A stretch of 64,000 nucleotides of DNA from Reyranella sp. (lineage in GTDB: Bacteria > Pseudomonadota > Alphaproteobacteria > Reyranellales > Reyranellaceae): the NCBI RefSeq assembly GCF_017305915.1, contig NZ_JAFKJN010000009.1, positions 202,202-266,201 of the forward strand. Direction: 5' to 3'. Each line of letters starts with the position of its first letter. The first letter of the stretch is position 1. The position numbers and the translations under genes were made by a program. Shown in pieces: positions 8,327 to 15,519 of this stretch. The notes under the pieces were generated by a model that did not search any database, was not told the origin of the DNA, and saw only the letters and a list, made by a program, of their open reading frames with translations.

Positions 8327-8962
8327 ATGTCCCAATCCGGCATCAGACAAACAGGCACCGATGCGCGCACGTCGCACCTCGTCCCGCTTACGGATGATCA
8401 ACTCCGTGATGTCGAGGACATCGTGAGTCTTTCGCGTCAATTCAGCGGCTACATACCGACAAGCCTGCGCATCATGGCCCGTAAGCCCGAATTGCTGCGG
8501 GCATTCAGCGGGCTCCTTGCCGTCGTCATGCGCCAGCCCGGCGAGGTGCCGCCGGCCCTCAAGTGGCTGGTCGCCCACGCGGTGAGCGCCACGGCGGGCT
8601 GCCGCTACTGCCAGGCGCACACCGCGGCGAATTCGGCGAAGGTCGGCCTGCCGGTGGAGAAGATCGAAGCGCTGATGACCTTTCAAACCAGTTCGATCTA
8701 CTCGCCTGCGGAACGCGCTGCTGTCGCTCTCGCGCTGGCGGCGGGCCGGGTGCCAAATGAGGCCACGCGAGCGCACTTCGATGACTTGCGGCCGCACTTC
8801 ACCGAGGTGGGTATAGTCGAAATTGTTTCGGTCATCTCGCTGTTCGGCTGGCTCAATCGCTGGAATGACACTTTCGCCAGCGACCTCGAGGCGGCGCCGA
8901 TGGATTACGCCAGCAAGGTTCTCGCTCCGACTGGCTGGAATGCAGGGAAGCATATCGCTTGA
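8327..8962 (+). CDS. AhpD-like / carboxymuconolactone decarboxylase family protein
   Basis: This 211-residue, all-helical protein has the AhpD-type redox motif CRYCQAH (C-x-x-C-x-x-H) at about residues 92-98. AhpD-like proteins reduce peroxiredoxins or peroxides with this disulfide pair; members this size are often called peroxidase-related or CMD-like proteins. The start at 8327 follows CGGAGACGCCCC. It is 36 bases after the broken dehalogenase gene, a common partner, so the two were probably co-transcribed. Two further AhpD-like proteins occur in this window, one with a UGA codon in the motif. Confidence 0.8.
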   Translation: MSQSGIRQTGTDARTSHLVPLTDDQLRDVEDIVSLSRQFSGYIPTSLRIMARKPELLRAFSGLLAVVMRQPGEVPPALKWLVAHAVSATAGCRYCQAHTAANSAKVGLPVEKIEALMTFQTSSIYSPAERAAVALALAAGRVPNEATRAHFDDLRPHFTEVGIVEIVSVISLFGWLNRWNDTFASDLEAAPMDYASKVLAPTGWNAGKHIA

Positions 8963-9537
8963 GCCGCGTCGGGCTGCCGAGGCTTGCTCAGCATGCGGAA
9001 GTAGCGATCATGTCTTCGCCCCCGCCACGTTAGAGGCTGATGGCCCGGGCCGCCTCCTTGAGCAACATCTCCTTCGCAGCATCTCGACCACATGCCGCAG
9101 GCGCGACGGCAGTTCGGTCGAGTGCCACGCGATTCGTCATTAGCCAAGGGGATGGAACGCCGTTTGCGATCCCAGGGGTAATACGCGTGCTGTAGCGAAA
9201 TCAGAACGTCCAGGACAAGGGTTGTCGCGATCTCCCCGAGCTGGTCCACGGTCTCGCCGCGGTCCGTCGCATCATCGGCGCCACCGCTGAAGGGTCGACC
9301 GTCGCGCCTGTCGTCAGTGCGCTCGGACAAGTCGTACAGGTGTTCCAGCCTGCGGAGGAAGCAAGCCCTTGGGGGTCGGCGTCGTCAGATACAAAGGCTA
9401 AAGCAACCGCTGCGTCGCCGCGTCGGCAGAGCGCGCTTCTCGTAATGCGCTCTATAATCGAGGTGGGCGAGAGCACGCTTCTGTTTAAGGCGAGCCGACG
9501 TCCCGAAATTGAGCGCGGGGAGTCACGCGCAAGTGAA
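8963..9537. other. Gene-free interval with remnants of a duplicated buf-type region
   Basis: No intact gene was found. On the minus strand, 8990-9037 resembles the 3' end of the downstream bufC gene: about 18 of 22 bases agree between 8990-9011 and 11286-11307, and 12 of 13 between 9025-9037 and 11324-11336. Frames here read RGRGEDMIATSAC, next to the bufC C-terminus RGWVEEGMIATFAY. From about 9220 the sequence is shared with the segment before the second small secreted gene. I interpret it as debris of a duplicated stress-gene block. Confidence 0.4.
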
Positions 9538-9563
9538 GTAACCGGAGGCGACCGCTAGCCGAA
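9538..9563 (+). promoter_or_regulatory. SigF-type ECF promoter P1
   Basis: GTAACC at 9538-9543 and CGAA at 9560-9563 are separated by exactly 16 bases. This matches the promoter form described for SigF of Caulobacter crescentus. It lies 74 bases upstream of the first small secreted gene and is repeated in front of the second. Confidence 0.7.
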
Positions 9564-9637
9564 GTACGAATCGAGACACAACGCGCAAGTTCCGATGCAG
9601 CGCGCCGTGTTGAAACACCGTGCTAGTGGAGGAACAA

Positions 9638-9925
9638 ATGCTTGCCAGATCAGCTTTGGCCTTGATTGTCACCGGGATAGCCGTGGAACTTATGGGCGTG
9701 GCATCAGCATTGGCGCAGACGTCGACAGTCCCATATTGCCAGGCTCTTGCAGAGAAGTACCAACGGTACGTCGCCACCGACGGCGCCGACCTGGGGCGGC
9801 CGCGGGGTGCCCCGCAGCTTAGCTACGCGATCACGCGCTGCAATATGGGTGACAGCGCTGCCTCGACGCCCATCCTCGAGAAGGCACTGACAGACGCCAA
9901 GATAGCCTTGCCGCCGCAGCGCTAG
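9638..9925 (+). CDS. Small secreted protein, first tandem paralog
   Basis: This 95-residue protein has an N-terminal signal peptide (LARSALALIVTGIAVELMGV, then ASALAQ) and a short mature part with VPYCQALAEKYQRYV and a second cysteine in ITRCNMGDS. ATG at 9638 is chosen because GGAGG lies just upstream at 9628-9632. Its paralog at 10206 shares the YC-x-AL-x-x-KY-x-RYV block, the second cysteine and the C-terminus (EKALTDAKIALPP against EKALKDAKFNLPP). I do not know the family. A periplasmic protein with one possible disulfide, expressed from a SigF-type promoter, is all that can be said. Confidence 0.7.
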   Translation: MLARSALALIVTGIAVELMGVASALAQTSTVPYCQALAEKYQRYVATDGADLGRPRGAPQLSYAITRCNMGDSAASTPILEKALTDAKIALPPQR

Positions 9926-10073
9926 ACTAGCGCTCCCAGCAACAGGGTCGCGATGAGTTCCCGCCTGAAGGATCCATCGCCGCGTCCAGCGTCGATGCGC
10001 TCGGAGAAATCGCCCAGATGTTCCAGCCTGCGGAGGAAACGCAATCGAGCGGATGGAGTCACGCGCAAGTGAT

Positions 10074-10099
10074 GTAACCCGCGTCGACGCCGGACCGAA
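10074..10099 (+). promoter_or_regulatory. SigF-type ECF promoter P2
   Basis: GTAACC at 10074-10079, a 16-base spacer and CGAA at 10096-10099. The preceding GAGTCACGCGCAAGTGA is shared with P1. The site is 106 bases upstream of the second small secreted gene. Confidence 0.7.
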
Positions 10100-10205
10100 T
10101 TGCGAATCGAAGGACAACACGGGCGGAAGGCAGAGCATGCCGGCAAGGCGAAGTCGATCTTCGCCCTCGGTTGGCTGGCCGAACGACCCCGAACGGAGGT
10201 CTGCC

Positions 10206-10478
10206 ATGACCAGGACGATCACGATCCTGATGGTTTGCGCGGGCGTGGTGCTGCCCGCCGCAGCGTGGGCGCAGCAGGGCGACGTGGCCTATTGCTCGGC
10301 GCTGGGGCAGAAATACGAGCGCTATGTCGGCGACAATGCCCAGAGGGATCGCGGCGTGCAGCGCAACGCGACGGTCACCGCCGCGATCATCAAGTGCAAG
10401 ACCGACAGCGCGAGCTCGATTCCGGTGATCGAGAAGGCGCTGAAGGATGCCAAGTTCAACCTGCCGCCGCGCGGCTGA
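10206..10478 (+). CDS. Small secreted protein, second tandem paralog
   Basis: This 90-residue protein has a clear signal peptide (TITILMVCAGVVLPAAAWAQ) and two cysteines in the mature part (VAYCSALGQKYERYV and IIKCKTDSAS). ATG at 10206 follows CGGAGGTCTGCC, a good ribosome site. It is the second copy of a tandem pair with the gene at 9638; conserved residues are spread over the whole mature domain, so both are probably functional. Function is unknown. The SigF-type promoter in front places it with the bufferin and redox genes downstream. Confidence 0.75.
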   Translation: MTRTITILMVCAGVVLPAAAWAQQGDVAYCSALGQKYERYVGDNAQRDRGVQRNATVTAAIIKCKTDSASSIPVIEKALKDAKFNLPPRG

Positions 10479-10534
10479 CCGGCATGGTGGAACGAAAGCA
10501 CCGAACGAAAGGGGCGGACGCCCTTCCTTCAAGG

Positions 10535-10690
10535 TTGGATTTCAGCGGCGATCGCCGGTTTCAAGAGTGACGCAACCATTGAGGGCGGCCACCGCGCATG
10601 CCCGCGCGGCGAGCGCACTCCCATGGCCTCGAGCTGGCGTCCGATCTCGCGCAGGGTGATATCGGGATTGACGCGTCGCATGGCAGTGAC
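10535..10690 (-). pseudogene. Serine recombinase C-terminal fragment
   Basis: On the minus strand this stretch reads ITLREIGRQLEAMGVRSPRG, then HARWPPSMVASLLKPAIAA. The pattern (L-R-E-I-x-x-x-L-x-x-x-G-V-x-S-P-R-G...W-x-P-S-x-V) is that of the segment following the catalytic domain in serine recombinases and resolvases. The upstream part is missing and the sequence abuts an IS630-type transposase fragment at about 10690, so it is a mobile-element remnant. Confidence 0.55.
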
Positions 10691-10981
10691 CAGCTCGCCC
10701 CGACGCTGCAGCACGGCGACGTGGTGATCCTCGACAACCTCCCCAGCCAGAAGAGCGCCAAGGCCGAGGCTGCCCTTAAGCAGCGCGGCGCCTGGTTCCT
10801 CTTCCTGCCGCCTTACCTCAATCCAATCGAAATGGCCTTCGCCAAGCTCAAGGCCCATCTCAGGCGCGTCGGCGCACAGATAATCGACGCGCTCTGGAGT
10901 GCGATCGGTGACATCTGCGCCCTCTACTCCGAGCAGGAGTGCTGGAACTACCTCAAAGACGCTGGCTATGCCCCCGATTAA
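10691..10981 (+). pseudogene. IS630-family transposase, C-terminal fragment
   Basis: The frame ending at 10981 encodes LQHGDVVILDNLPSQKSAKA, then WFLFLPPYLNPIEMAFAKLK and ALWSAIGDICALYSEQECWN. These are the second catalytic Asp (LDN) and the catalytic Glu block (LNPIE) of IS630-type DDE transposases. The first half of the protein, including the first Asp, is absent because the recombinase fragment begins there. The element is dead; it separates the small secreted genes from the buf operon. Confidence 0.8.
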
Positions 10982-11064
10982 ACGCTCGGGGCTCTAGGCG
11001 CTACGTCGCCGCTCTCTGCGGGGGTCCCCAATCATCGTTGGCCTCTGAGAGGCGACGATGATTT

Positions 11065-11110
11065 GCGCCGCCGGAGCGAAAGAACTTCGCATCGGCGGCG
11101 CTCTTTTCTC
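11065..11110 (+). terminator. Hairpin followed by a T-rich tail
   Basis: GCGCCGCC (11065-11072) pairs perfectly with GGCGGCGC (11094-11101); the loop contains a smaller GCGAA/TTCGC stem. The plus strand then has TCTTTTCTC. This fits a rho-independent terminator read left to right after the transposase fragment. The T tract is interrupted, so it is a moderate call. Confidence 0.45.
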
Positions 11111-11283
11111 AGCACCTGGCAAGACGATCATTCATTGCACGATCGCCCGCTAGAATTTCCTGTTCTCAGGGTAGGCCGAGCTGGTGGAACTCGAGTTTCG
11201 ATCCGATCTGGGCAAACGCCTCGAAACTGCTTGGCACACGCTGGAGAGGCCGGCACTTGAGACGCGATTGGGCTAGGGCTCGT

Positions 11284-12078
11284 CTAGTATGCGAACGTAG
11301 CAATCATTCCCTCTTCGACCCAGCCACGTAAGAGGCCGGCGGCGCGAGCAGCCGCTCGACCCTCGCCGACATACGGCAACAGCGCTTCGCACATCTCAGG
11401 GAACGTCCGGCCTTCAACCATGACCTCGACCATGGCCGCCTCGTCCGGCTCCATTGAGCGGAAGTGGGTCGTGCGGTCGGGCCGCCAGACCACCCAGGAT
11501 ACCGGGCCGGCTGCCGCCGCGACCTCGAGGTCGCCCGGCTCGACCTCATTGCGCGTCTGCCAGGCCTGCGGCACCTCGAACGAAAGCGACAGGCGATGCA
11601 GCGAGGGCAGGGGCGTGAAGGCAAGCGTTCCCCATGTCTCCGCCGGTAGGGCCATCACGTCTGCCGCCGCGACAGGCTGGGCATCCGGCGCATCGAACGC
11701 CTCGCCCAGCGCCCATTCGAAGCAGGCCATCTCGGCAGCGGCTGGAACGCTTTTGTAGGGCGCCGTGGCCGACAGGAAATCGGCGAGATACTGGCCGAAC
11801 CAGCGCACGGAGCGATAGCGCGATGGATTGGCGGCGATATAGGCGCGGGCCATGTGGTCGAAATCGGCGGGCCCGCACATTGCCATCAGGCCGGGATAGT
11901 CGGTGGTCAGCACTTCGATCAGGCGCCAGAAGTAGGCGTCGCGATAGACGCCGAGCAGAGTGAGGCGATCGGCCTTGCGCGTATCACGCACGGCGCCGGA
12001 AAACGCGTCGCTGGCGAGGACTAGGTAGTCCTGAAAGGCGCCCTGCAAGTCGCCCAGGGAGCCAGCGTTCGCGGTCAT
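11284..12078 (-). CDS. bufC: BufC-like protein (DUF2063 family)
   Basis: This 264-residue protein starts with ATG at 12078, overlapping the stop of bufB (ATGA), so the two are translationally coupled. The N-terminal part (LQGAFQDYLVLASDAFSGAV, LLGVYRDAYFWRLIEVLTTD, YPGLMAMCG, MARAYIAANPSRYRSVRWFG) is the DUF2063 DNA-binding-like domain found in partners of MNIO (DUF692) enzymes. In bufferin systems this partner delivers the precursor peptide to the enzyme. The order here, bufA-bufB-bufC, and the shared SigF-type promoter support that role. A degraded copy of the 3' end lies near 8990-9037. Confidence 0.85.
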   Translation of the reverse strand: MTANAGSLGDLQGAFQDYLVLASDAFSGAVRDTRKADRLTLLGVYRDAYFWRLIEVLTTDYPGLMAMCGPADFDHMARAYIAANPSRYRSVRWFGQYLADFLSATAPYKSVPAAAEMACFEWALGEAFDAPDAQPVAAADVMALPAETWGTLAFTPLPSLHRLSLSFEVPQAWQTRNEVEPGDLEVAAAAGPVSWVVWRPDRTTHFRSMEPDEAAMVEVMVEGRTFPEMCEALLPYVGEGRAAARAAGLLRGWVEEGMIATFAY

Positions 12079-12902
12079 GCGGCCTGCCTCGTGGCCTCGG
12101 CGGCAATGCGGCGCGCGATGTTGAGCTCGGCGACCAGCTCGAGATACGGCGGGATGTCGGCGTCGCGCTCGATCATGGTCGGCACACCGAGGAAGAACCG
12201 CACCGCCTCGGCGTAGAGATCCCACACGTCGTCGATGATTGGGTGATCGTGCGTGTCGATGATGTGCGTGCCCTTGTTCAGGTGCCCGGCGAGATGGAAC
12301 TGGCGCACGCGCTCGCGCGGCATGGCACGCAGGAAAGCGCGGGCACCGAACCCGTGGTTGAAGGCGCTGACATAGACGTTGTTGACATCGAGCAGGATGT
12401 CGCAGTCGGCGCGCCGGGTGAGCTCGGCGATAAAGTCCCATTCCGTCAACTCGGAGGCGGCGTACGTGACGTAGCTCGATACGTTCTCCAGTACGAGCCG
12501 CCGGCCAAGATAGTCCTGCACGCGCATCACCCGCTCAGCGACGTGGGCGAGCGCTTCCTCGGTGTAGGGGAGCGGCAGGAGATCGTGCATGTTCAGCCCG
12601 CGCAGGCCGGTGAAGCAGAGATGGTCGGACACCCACATCGGCTGAACGCGGTCGATCAGCTGCTTGAGATCGTCGAGATAGCGCATGTCAAGCGGATCGA
12701 TCGAGCCGATCGACAGGGAGACGCCATGCAGCGCCATCGGATAGTCACGCCTGATACGGTCGAGCCAGTAGAGCGGGCTGCCGCCCGGCACCATGTAGTT
12801 CTCGCTGAGCGCCTCGAACCAGCTCACCTTGCCGGGATTGGCGACGATGTCCTCGTAATGGTCCGTCCGCAGGCCCAGGCCGAAATCGACGACGCTCTTC
12901 AT
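12075..12902 (-). CDS. bufB: BufB, MNIO-family (DUF692) multinuclear iron oxidase
   Basis: This is a 275-residue DUF692/MNIO enzyme with a TIM-barrel fold. Visible metal-site blocks are VSWFEALSENYM, MALHGVSLSIGS, WVSDHLCFTG, LENVSSYVTY, CDILLDVNNVYVSAFNHGF, FHLAGHLNKG and DTHDHPIIDDVW. These supply the His, Asp and Glu ligands for two or three iron ions. MNIO enzymes modify cysteines of a precursor peptide; in bufferins they make copper-binding heterocycles. I start at ATG 12902 rather than the in-frame TTG six bases earlier. It lies between bufA and bufC and overlaps bufC by four bases. Confidence 0.92.
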   Translation of the reverse strand: MKSVVDFGLGLRTDHYEDIVANPGKVSWFEALSENYMVPGGSPLYWLDRIRRDYPMALHGVSLSIGSIDPLDMRYLDDLKQLIDRVQPMWVSDHLCFTGLRGLNMHDLLPLPYTEEALAHVAERVMRVQDYLGRRLVLENVSSYVTYAASELTEWDFIAELTRRADCDILLDVNNVYVSAFNHGFGARAFLRAMPRERVRQFHLAGHLNKGTHIIDTHDHPIIDDVWDLYAEAVRFFLGVPTMIERDADIPPYLELVAELNIARRIAAEATRQAA

Positions 12903-12980
12903 GGCCAACCATCTACTGTCAAAAGCCGGCGGGCGTCGCCGGTCGCTCGGGACGCCCGCCCGCTTTTTGCTCGATCGTCC

Positions 12981-13214
12981 TTACATCACCTTGCCGCCCG
13001 CATCGGTGCAGGCCTTGGTGTCCTTCACTTCGGCAAAACCCTGGCCCTTGCAGGCGTTCTGGCCCTTGGCAGGCGACTGGCCGCCCTTGCACGCGCTCTG
13101 GCCTTTGCAGGCATTGGCGCCGAGACACTTCACGCCCTCTGCATGTGCCGCCGTGGCGAGCGTGCCGGCAGCGAAGACAGACGCCGCTGTGATCAAGAAA
13201 GTGCGCTTGTTCAT
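12981..13214 (-). CDS. bufA: Bufferin-like precursor peptide (BufA)
   Basis: This 77-residue secreted peptide starts with ATG at 13214. It has a signal peptide (KRTFLITAASVFAAGTLATA, ending AHA) and a core with repeated C-K-G units: GANACKGQSACKGGQSPAKG, QNACKGQG and a C-terminal KACTDAGGKV. Four to five cysteines are available for modification by BufB. Bufferins are ribosomally made peptides whose MNIO-modified cysteines bind copper in the periplasm. The core differs from the DUF2282 type and resembles the low-complexity CKG type, so I do not assign a subfamily number. It is first in the operon, 78 bases before bufB, behind SigF-type promoter P3. Confidence 0.8.
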   Translation of the reverse strand: MNKRTFLITAASVFAAGTLATAAHAEGVKCLGANACKGQSACKGGQSPAKGQNACKGQGFAEVKDTKACTDAGGKVM

Positions 13215-13257
13215 GAGGATCCTCCGCATTGTGCGAGCGCGAGCTCGCTTCCTGTTC

Positions 13258-13283
13258 TTCGGGTGGACCCGTCCGAAGGTTAC
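13258..13283 (-). promoter_or_regulatory. SigF-type ECF promoter P3 of bufABC
   Basis: On the minus strand GTAACC (13278-13283) is followed by a 16-base spacer and CGAA (13258-13261). The bufA start is 44 bases downstream. The site faces away from sigF, which starts about 110 bases to the right on the other strand. Confidence 0.75.
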
Positions 13284-13392
13284 AGCGCGCACGGCAGATT
13301 TCGCGTGATCGCTTTGGGGCTTCGCTGGCCTCCCCGCACCAAGGCTCTTCTTCCGAGTGGCGCCAGCTGACGACGATCATTAAACGTTGGCT

Positions 13393-13953
13393 GTGGCCGA
13401 CGTTCAGGTAAACGAAGCGGAATTGGCTGCGCTGATGCGGGCAGCCCAGGAGGGCGATTCTGCCGCCTATGGGCAGCTCCTTCGGGCCGTGACACCCCTT
13501 GTCCGGCGTGTGGTTGCCCGTCGATGGACGGGCTCCGACGACGCCGAAGACGTAGTCCAGGACGTCCTGTTGTCGCTGCATCAGGTGCGCCACACTTACG
13601 ATCCGCTCCGGCCGTTCCTGCCCTGGCTGATGGCAATCACCCGAAACAGGCTCGCTGACGTCCAGCGGCGGCAGGTGCGGCGCGCGCGAGGCGAGGTCGC
13701 CGTTGAGGTTCTTCCTGAAACCTTTTCCGGGGAGGAAACGAAGGAACTGGTAGATCGAATGGCGGACGCGGAAGCCCTGACCGAGGCGCTGGCGCGACTG
13801 CCGGCCGGTCAGCGGAAGGCCGTCGAATTATTGCGGATCAAGGAAATGTCACTCAAGGAGGCGTCGGACGTCAGTGGCATGTCGGTCGCGGCATTGAAGG
13901 TTTCGATGCACCGGGCAATGAGGACACTACGCGCTGTACTGACCAGACGATGA
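13393..13953 (+). CDS. sigF: ECF sigma factor, SigF-like
   Basis: This is an RNA polymerase sigma factor of the extracytoplasmic-function type, about 186 residues. Region 2 is LLRAVTPLVRRVVARRWTGS, DDAEDVVQDVLLSLHQVRHT, and PFLPWLMAITRNRLADVQRR; region 4 is ALARLPAGQRKAVELLRIKE with the helix-turn-helix MSLKEASDVSGMSVAALKVS. The start is GTG at 13393 or TTG at 13387; neither has a clear ribosome site. The next gene overlaps by four bases and encodes a NrsF/DUF1109 membrane protein, the known anti-sigma factor of SigF. It is expected to read the GTAACC-N16-CGAA promoters in this window. Confidence 0.88.
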   Translation: MADVQVNEAELAALMRAAQEGDSAAYGQLLRAVTPLVRRVVARRWTGSDDAEDVVQDVLLSLHQVRHTYDPLRPFLPWLMAITRNRLADVQRRQVRRARGEVAVEVLPETFSGEETKELVDRMADAEALTEALARLPAGQRKAVELLRIKEMSLKEASDVSGMSVAALKVSMHRAMRTLRAVLTRR

Positions 13954-14615
13954 TCATGAAGACGGAAAACCTGATAAGCACGTTGGCTGCGGACTCCGAA
14001 ACGCCGACCCGGCGCCTCAGGCCGCCAGTTGTTCGTTTGGTCGTCTGGATCGCGGTGTCGCTGCCGTGGATCGCCCTCGTCGTGGCACTGATGGGTCTGC
14101 GGCCTGACTTGGCTACCAAGTTCCAGGAGCAAGGCTGGATCGTCGAGCAAGGCGCAGCGCTGGCAGTGGCGCTGAGCGCGGCGATGGCGGCATTCTGCGC
14201 CGGCGTGCCTGGGCGACCGATGTGGGAGCGTGCCGCGCCGGTACTGCCCTTGTTGGTCTGGCTTGGAACGCTCAGCGTGGGATGCCTTCAGGAATTTCTT
14301 TCGGCAGGCCCACAAGGTTTGGCATTCCAGACGGACTGGGCGTGCCTGCCAGGCATCGTGATGATTGGCTTGGTTCCCGGGGTTGCGATGGCTCTCATGC
14401 TGCGCCGAGGAGCGCCGATGGCGCCGGTCCTCTCGGTCGGATTGGGTGGGCTGGCCGCCAGCGCGCTCGCTGACTTCGGCCTTCGCCTGTCGCACCAGCA
14501 GGATGCAAGTCTGATGGTAATTGTATGGCAGGTCGGGACTGTCGTCCTGCTGACCACCTTCAGCGCCATATTGGGGCGGCGACTGGTGCGTTGGCGCCAT
14601 CGCCTTTCGTATTGA
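13950..14615 (+). CDS. nrsF: NrsF-like anti-sigma factor (DUF1109)
   Basis: This 221-residue protein has a short cytoplasmic N-terminus (ENLISTLAADSETPTRRLRP) followed by six hydrophobic helices, the layout of DUF1109/NrsF. In Caulobacter NrsF holds SigF at the membrane until metal stress such as Cr(VI) or Cd releases it, and conserved cysteines matter for sensing. Cysteines here include MAAFCAGVPG, SVGCLQEF and DWACLPG. The ATG at 13950 overlaps the sigF stop codon. Co-translation with sigF fits a sigma/anti-sigma pair. Confidence 0.85.
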   Translation: MIMKTENLISTLAADSETPTRRLRPPVVRLVVWIAVSLPWIALVVALMGLRPDLATKFQEQGWIVEQGAALAVALSAAMAAFCAGVPGRPMWERAAPVLPLLVWLGTLSVGCLQEFLSAGPQGLAFQTDWACLPGIVMIGLVPGVAMALMLRRGAPMAPVLSVGLGGLAASALADFGLRLSHQQDASLMVIVWQVGTVVLLTTFSAILGRRLVRWRHRLSY

Positions 14616-14656
14616 GCACGGTGCGCGCAGGCGATTCGTGGGTGTCTCGGGTCGCC

Positions 14657-14911
14657 ATGATTTGGCATTGCTGTATCAGCGACGGTGTTCCGCGCCGCTC
14701 GATGGCGGTGGCTGCGATTGTCGGCAGCATTCTCAACCTGATCAATCAGGGAGATGTGCTCTTCGGGGCGGGCCGAGTCGATTTTACGAAAGTGCTTTTG
14801 ACCTTCGCCGTCCCCTACTGTGTCGCGACCTATGGCGCGGTTTCGTTTCGGATGAGGATTGCGAAATCTTTCGACCGTACTTCGTCGGACGACTCCCGAG
14901 CGAAGTCCTGA
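14657..14911 (+). CDS. NrtS-like small membrane protein
   Basis: This protein of about 84 residues contains MAVAAIVGSILNLINQGDVL, then TKVLLTFAVPYCVATYGAVS: two hydrophobic helices with the GxxLNxINQGD and PYCV-x-TYGA blocks of the NrtS family, annotated as nitrate/nitrite transporter after a cyanobacterial member. I chose ATG at 14657; upstream in-frame codons are possible. It lies 41 bases after nrsF and may be on the same transcript. Why an NrtS-like protein follows a metal-stress anti-sigma factor is unclear. Confidence 0.65.
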   Translation: MIWHCCISDGVPRRSMAVAAIVGSILNLINQGDVLFGAGRVDFTKVLLTFAVPYCVATYGAVSFRMRIAKSFDRTSSDDSRAKS

Positions 14912-15038
14912 TAGCTCGCCTTGCCGTGGAAGGCTGAAGATCCCGGATTCACTTTCGAGTTCCCAGCAACCTTGTGATGGCATCTCGCAGGCTGCAGGAG
15001 GGCTCGTGCATCGAAATACAGAATTTTCAGTGCGCCGT

Positions 15039-15064
15039 GTAACTTTCCCGCACATCTGTCCGAA
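15039..15064 (+). promoter_or_regulatory. SigF-type ECF promoter P5
   Basis: GTAACT (15039-15044), a 16-base spacer and CGAA (15061-15064). The -35 element differs by one base from GTAACC, as does P7. It lies 51 bases upstream of the thioredoxin-like gene. Confidence 0.6.
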
Positions 15065-15115
15065 CTTCCGTCTGTGGCACCTGCGATGGTGCCCTATCGA
15101 ATTTGGGAGCGGAGC

Positions 15116-15511
15116 ATGGTCGACCGGCGTTGGCTGCTGAGGGCGGCAATCGTGTTCATGGGGACGGCGGCGTCGAGTGCCGTAGCAGCCTTCGACGCAA
15201 AAGGCTTCGACCTCAAGGAGTTCGAGGGAGCGCAAGGCGCCGGAAAGTCGATCCTCGTCGAGGTGATGGCACCGTGGTGCCCAACCTGTAAGGCTCAGGC
15301 GCCGATCCTTGGCGAGCTTTTGGCAAAGCCCAAGTTCAAGGATCTGGTCGTTTTCAAGATCGACTTCGACAGTCAGAAGGACTTGCTAAGGAAGTTCGGT
15401 GTTTCGATGCAGAGCACCTTGATCTCATTCAAGGGCGCTAAGGAAGTCGAACGATCGACCGGCAACACAAATACCGCGGCCATTGAGGCCCAGCTCGACA
15501 AGTCTCTCTAG
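15116..15511 (+). CDS. Periplasmic thioredoxin-like protein
   Basis: This 131-residue protein starts with ATG at 15116 behind GGGAGCGGAGC. It has a signal sequence (DRRWLLRAAIVFMGTAASSA), then a thioredoxin fold with the redox motif APWCPTCKAQAPIL. It probably works in the periplasm on disulfides. The next gene, eight bases downstream, encodes CcdA, which passes electrons through the membrane to such thioredoxins. A SigF-type promoter precedes it, so a disulfide-reducing pathway seems to be part of the stress response. Confidence 0.85.
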   Translation: MVDRRWLLRAAIVFMGTAASSAVAAFDAKGFDLKEFEGAQGAGKSILVEVMAPWCPTCKAQAPILGELLAKPKFKDLVVFKIDFDSQKDLLRKFGVSMQSTLISFKGAKEVERSTGNTNTAAIEAQLDKSL

Positions 15512-15519
15512 GAGCTCCA

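Larger units (their letters stand above)
9220..10478 (+). repeat. Diverged tandem duplication (promoter plus small secreted gene)
   Basis: Two units of roughly 550-700 bases follow each other, about 9220-9925 and 9945-10478. Shared blocks include TGTTCCAGCCTGCGGAGGAA (near 9339 and 10020), GAGTCACGCGCAAGTGA just before each promoter, the promoter core GTAACC-N16-CGAA, and the paralogous secreted proteins themselves. Spacing inside the units differs, so the duplication is old. Confidence 0.7.
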
